Shown here piece by piece: positions 61,411 through 64,000 of a stretch of 64,000 bases of DNA. Both the position numbers and the translations under genes were made by a program. The DNA is from Streptomyces griseus (lineage in GTDB: Bacteria; Bdellovibrionota; Bdellovibrionia; Bdellovibrionales; Bdellovibrionaceae): positions 1-64,000 of the forward strand of contig CALQIT020000008.1 in NCBI GenBank assembly GCA_943330705.2. The letters run 5' to 3'. Position 1 is the stretch's first letter. Each line of letters opens with the position of its first letter. The notes under the pieces were generated by a model, which saw only the letters and a program-made list of their open reading frames with translations, made no database searches and had not been told where the DNA came from.

Positions 61411-62085
61411 TCAAATTTGCCAGTCGATTGGGGTTTTATCCCTGCTTAGCAAATATTTATTGATTTGAGAAAATGGCCTTGATCCAAAAAATCCTCGGTA
61501 TGAAGATAGCGGTGACGGATGCGGCGTCTGTAGAACCAAATGCTTTTTCGCATCGACGAAGAAAGCTTTTTTCTGGGCATAACTTCCCCAAAGAACAAAA
61601 ACCAGGTCCTCTTTTTCCCTATCTAAAGTACGAATGACCTGGTCCGTAAAAATTTCCCAGCCCTGGTCCTGATGGGAACCTGGCTTACCATCTTCCACAG
61701 TCAGTACAGAATTCAAAAGAAGAACCCCCTGCCTGGCCCAACTGGTCAAACAACCATGCGCCGGTTGAATAATACCAATATCGGTATTCAACTCTTTAAA
61801 AATATTTTTTAGCGAAGGCGGCGGCACAACCCCCTCTTGCACCGAAAAACAAAGTCCATGTGCTTGGCCTTTCCCATGGTAGGGGTCTTGACCAAGAATC
61901 ACGACTTTAACCTCGGAAAATGGGGTTGAATTGAAGGCGTTGAAGTAGAGTTCGCTGCTGGGGTAAATATTTTTTCCATGCTTTTGTTCTGACAATAAAA
62001 AAGTCCGTAACTTTTGCATGTAGGGCTTTTCAAACTCTTCGCCAAGGCTAGCTTTCCATGAAGGATCTATTTTAATTTCAGCCAT
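61411..62085 (-). CDS. ung: Uracil-DNA glycosylase
   Basis: A 224-residue family 1 UDG removing uracil from DNA. The water-activating loop VVILGQDPYHGKGQAHGLCF contains the catalytic Asp, LLLNSVLTVEDGKPGSHQDQ follows, FVLWGSYAQKKAF is present, and HPSPLSSYRGFFGSRPFS is the minor-groove-wedge loop with the catalytic His. All residues are conserved and the length is typical. It is on its own promoter, divergent from the 62218 gene. Confidence 0.97.
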   Translation of the reverse strand: MAEIKIDPSWKASLGEEFEKPYMQKLRTFLLSEQKHGKNIYPSSELYFNAFNSTPFSEVKVVILGQDPYHGKGQAHGLCFSVQEGVVPPPSLKNIFKELNTDIGIIQPAHGCLTSWARQGVLLLNSVLTVEDGKPGSHQDQGWEIFTDQVIRTLDREKEDLVFVLWGSYAQKKAFFVDAKKHLVLQTPHPSPLSSYRGFFGSRPFSQINKYLLSRDKTPIDWQI

Positions 62086-62179
62086 AGAAATGTCTTATAT
62101 CTGAATGTTTCATCTTGAGTCGATTAAAAATTTCTGGACCCCGTATAACCCAATTGATCAAGGTTTGCTCGGACTCCCG

Positions 62180-62188
62180 TGCTATAAT
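62180..62188 (+). promoter_or_regulatory. Extended -10 promoter for the 62218 gene
   Basis: TGcTATAAT gives a consensus -10 hexamer with an upstream TGn, which offsets the lack of a clear -35. It lies 30 bases before a start with a GGAGG site. Confidence 0.6.
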
Positions 62189-62217
62189 ATAATCTACTCT
62201 GACGATAGGAGGACCGC

Positions 62218-62619
62218 ATGGAACCTTCCTTAAAGCCCGAAATAGCGCTGAGCAACGTAGATCCAGAAGTGAAATCATATATCTATCAAAGCATTGTCGA
62301 GTTTGAGCCCTTTATTACTAAGCAGACAGTCATTTCAGTATTGGCACGAGACCCCTTGCGCCTTGTGTATCAACTTGAGGCAGATGGGGTATCCTACGAC
62401 CGGAAAGAACTGAAAAAAATGAATCGAATTTCGATTTCATTGACCGAAGACGGCAACAAACTAGAAGAAGAAGGCGTGCATCTCGATATTTTTGAGGCCA
62501 TAAAAATTGCCAAAAACCGGTTGCTGAAGACTCTGACCGAGATTCAAGATAGCGTCGTCAGCAATCAAGATCGAGCCATCCAAATTAATACCGTCCGCCA
62601 AAATGGCTCAGTTCACTAA
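62218..62619 (+). CDS. Small protein of unknown function
   Basis: A 133-residue soluble protein without signal peptide: KPEIALSNVDPEVKSYIYQS, FITKQTVISVLARDPLRLVY, YDRKELKKMNRISISLTEDG, then a long helix (AIKIAKNRLLKTLTEIQDSV). A GGAGG sits right before the ATG, and the composition resembles a genuine conserved bacterial protein. The mixed alpha/beta N-terminus and long C-terminal helix could suit an RNA- or ribosome-associated factor, but I do not recognise the family. Its end overlaps the convergent peptidase gene by 12 bases. Confidence 0.75.
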   Translation: MEPSLKPEIALSNVDPEVKSYIYQSIVEFEPFITKQTVISVLARDPLRLVYQLEADGVSYDRKELKKMNRISISLTEDGNKLEEEGVHLDIFEAIKIAKNRLLKTLTEIQDSVVSNQDRAIQINTVRQNGSVH

Positions 62620-63450
62620 GAAAGCCCTGGCGGCCTGAAATTCACTATTGACTAAAAAGCCAATGACATCTTGCAAATCCAAGAGCGGCTTGTGTGTCAT
62701 TGGTAGGTCTTCCCGTAGTTCGGTGGTTAAGACCGGAGTCTTTCTTTCAAACCACATATACCGCCCCAGGCTGCCTGGATAGTGCCCCAGTGACTTCCAA
62801 GGTAAGTACGAGTAGTTCGGTGGTTTGACTCGCGGGCCATCAAAATCAAGCACCTTCAAAGGTGTATGAATCGAGACTATAAAATCAGGCTTGAAGTCTT
62901 CAATCTGGTCCAGCGCACATTTTGTTTCTGGCTCACTGGCTGCCTTCTCACCAGGAAAACGCCGAGGATTCGAGCTGGTGGAACTTTGCCAAAAAACTTT
63001 TGCTTTTTCAGTCCAATCTTTGGTTGGAAAATTTCGATTCACATCAACTTTATTAGCATTGGTTCTTGTTTTAAGTTTCACGCCATCAGGATTAAGAATC
63101 GGAATTACTCTCCAGTTATTTCGCGGATCAATATCCTCAAGGCGCTCCATCCAAAAACGACCGACACTGCCAGCGGGCCGTTCATCACCATGAATCATCG
63201 AAAAAACCAAAATATTTCGTCCATTCTTTTTTGAAGATTTTTTCTCGTAATGAAAAATAGGAATTTTTTCAACACTTTGGCAGCTGTGCAAAACTTCGAC
63301 TTTTTGGCAAGCGCTGCGAATTGCCTTTTCATTATAATTTCCCGGAAAACCGGCCAAACCCTGAACGCAGGACTCAGTCACAGCATTCTCGGTTGCCTTT
63401 CCGCTGATGCCGATAAAAAGAATAATCCCAAGCAGAACTTTTTGAATCAT
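62608..63450 (-). CDS. Periplasmic M14-family zinc carboxypeptidase
   Basis: A 280-residue enzyme with signal peptide MIQKVLLGIILFIGISGKAT. Zn ligands are in FSMIHGDERPAG (HxxE) and IVSIHTPLKVLDF (His). The substrate Asn-Arg is in DVNRNFPTKDW, and the catalytic Glu is in VLTTELREDLP. This is the MpaA/M14 pattern, which includes murein peptide amidases and L,D-carboxypeptidases. Given the periplasmic signal, action on peptidoglycan peptides is most likely. Its start overlaps the stop of tatA. Confidence 0.88.
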   Translation of the reverse strand: MIQKVLLGIILFIGISGKATENAVTESCVQGLAGFPGNYNEKAIRSACQKVEVLHSCQSVEKIPIFHYEKKSSKKNGRNILVFSMIHGDERPAGSVGRFWMERLEDIDPRNNWRVIPILNPDGVKLKTRTNANKVDVNRNFPTKDWTEKAKVFWQSSTSSNPRRFPGEKAASEPETKCALDQIEDFKPDFIVSIHTPLKVLDFDGPRVKPPNYSYLPWKSLGHYPGSLGRYMWFERKTPVLTTELREDLPMTHKPLLDLQDVIGFLVNSEFQAARAFLVN

Positions 63451-63695
63451 GAGTTTTTGCTATCCACTTTCTCTTTTTGGCTGGTGGCTTGCGGCTGCTG
63501 GGTGTTTTTTGAATGCTGATTTTCTGACTGAGGCAGAATTTCTTTAGCTTCGACATCAATTTCATTTAGGCCGTCTTTAAATCCGCGGATACCCTTACCC
63601 AGTGATTTTGCGACATCCGACAGTTTATTTGGCCCGAAAAAGACCAACAAAATAATCGCCAAAATTAACCAATGACCTAAGCTCAATCCACCCAT
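63447..63695 (-). CDS. tatA: Twin-arginine translocase subunit TatA
   Basis: An 82-residue TatA/E protein. The short N-terminal membrane helix (LSLGHWLILAIILLVFFGPN), the FGPNKLSDVAKSLGKGIRGF amphipathic helix and a polar Gln/Lys/Ser tail are textbook. It forms the Tat pore. The neighbouring M14 peptidase starts four bases before its stop, so they are co-transcribed; whether the enzyme is a Tat substrate is not evident, since its signal lacks RR. Confidence 0.95.
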   Translation of the reverse strand: MGGLSLGHWLILAIILLVFFGPNKLSDVAKSLGKGIRGFKDGLNEIDVEAKEILPQSENQHSKNTQQPQATSQKEKVDSKNS

Positions 63696-63733
63696 ATTTA
63701 CCTCGATAAATTGCGTACAGATCAGCTACAAAG

Positions 63734-64000
63734 CTAAGCTGTTAATTCACGTTTTCCTTCGTTCATCTGCTGACGTAAGTTTTTATCAAACGCCGTGGTC
63801 AAAATTTTTAATATTTTCTTTTCGGGAATCCCCAGTATGACAACCAGTTTTCCAAGAACATTAAATGGCACTTTTGCCAATCCCCGTTCAAAAAGGGACA
63901 CAAACTGGGTTGAATCGTAGGCAAGTTTTTCAGCCAAATCCGATTGGGTCAAATTCAAAGCTAGGCGATAATCCTTTATCAATGTGCCAAGTTCTAAATT
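63734..64000 (-). CDS. XRE-family HTH protein, 5' end outside the window
   Basis: The frame is open from the right window edge to a stop at 63734 (89 codons). The helix-turn-helix reads LALNLTQSDLAEKLAYDSTQ, with FVSLFERGLAKVPFNVLGKL following, typical of XRE regulators. No ATG is seen within the first codons, so the start lies beyond 64000. Function beyond DNA binding is unknown. Confidence 0.7.
   Translation of the reverse strand, partial: NLELGTLIKDYRLALNLTQSDLAEKLAYDSTQFVSLFERGLAKVPFNVLGKLVVILGIPEKKILKILTTAFDKNLRQQMNEGKRELTA

Noticed and set aside
1-64000. Search by eye for tRNA, rRNA, riboswitches and CRISPR arrays
   Set aside because: No cloverleaf with a clear T-arm, no rRNA-like sequence, no B12 or other riboswitch-like leader and no repeat-spacer pattern was recognised; a dedicated covariance search could still find something weak.

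Overview
The window looks like a chromosomal segment of a Gram-negative, menaquinone-using bacterium. Support comes from several lipoproteins with clear lipoboxes, a TatA homologue, a classical MenF-MenD-MenH route, an NtrC-type sigma-54 activator, a CheX-receiver fusion and RhlE. The mix of unusual lipoproteins, CheX proteins and many single-gene AAA ATPases would fit the Bdellovibrionota/Oligoflexia region of the tree. That placement is inference and no rRNA gene is present to test it. I saw no rRNA, tRNA or CRISPR array.

Layout. 1-0.6 kb: debris of an AAA/DUF4143 ATPase. 0.6-4 kb: glmU-glmS operon (UDP-GlcNAc supply). 4.1-9.4 kb: HAD phosphatase, sensor kinase, NtrC-type regulator behind a near-consensus promoter, then a cNMP-fold regulator with a zinc ribbon. 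9.4-14.8 kb: agmatinase family protein, mutY, a beta-propeller lipoprotein, a small secreted protein and rhlE. 14.8-20.4 kb: an accessory strip of broken and intact toxin-antitoxin genes (HepT-MntA, HigBA, XRE pieces), ATPase remnants, an IS3 remnant, a Cys-rich lipoprotein with a thioredoxin partner, and a small outer-membrane beta-barrel candidate. 20.5-25.2 kb: a four-gene operon (ALDH, glutamine-synthetase-like ligase, Fe-ADH, class I amidotransferase) that reads as a gamma-glutamylation route for an amino alcohol or amine. 25.6-28.9 kb: CheX-REC and a second decay zone (DUF4097, XRE and Fic relics). 28.9-39.7 kb: housekeeping and regulatory genes (pcnB, hydrolases, SDR, Crp/Fnr plus B12-type MerR pair, transketolase, adenosine deaminase, prolyl aminopeptidase).

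39.8-45.9 kb holds menF-menD-menH on the minus strand, facing a divergent aroF, menG/ubiE and hydrolase unit. Chorismate entry and menaquinone production are therefore clustered. 51.1-56.1 kb completes the shikimate pathway: aroB, aroA, a trifunctional aroK-aroD-aroE fusion and aroC, overlapping at each junction. The order of the first five activities matches the fungal pentafunctional AROM protein. Between these, 46-51 kb carries lipoproteins, an IS4-type scrap, a striking palindrome and the one intact AAA/DUF4143 ATPase, headed by a perfect 21-bp inverted repeat.

56.2-60.8 kb is a 1512-residue surface lipoprotein with a Thr/Pro linker, ten Ig-like repeats and a LamG-like end, closed by a strong terminator. 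60.9-64 kb holds a coiled-coil secreted protein, ung, a small conserved-looking gene, an M14 carboxypeptidase, tatA and an XRE regulator cut by the window edge.

The items most worth following up are the AROM-ordered operon with its triple fusion, the recurring AAA/DUF4143 loci with inverted repeats just upstream of their start codons, and the Crp/Fnr plus CarH-like (Wx9EH, ExHxxG) gene pair.
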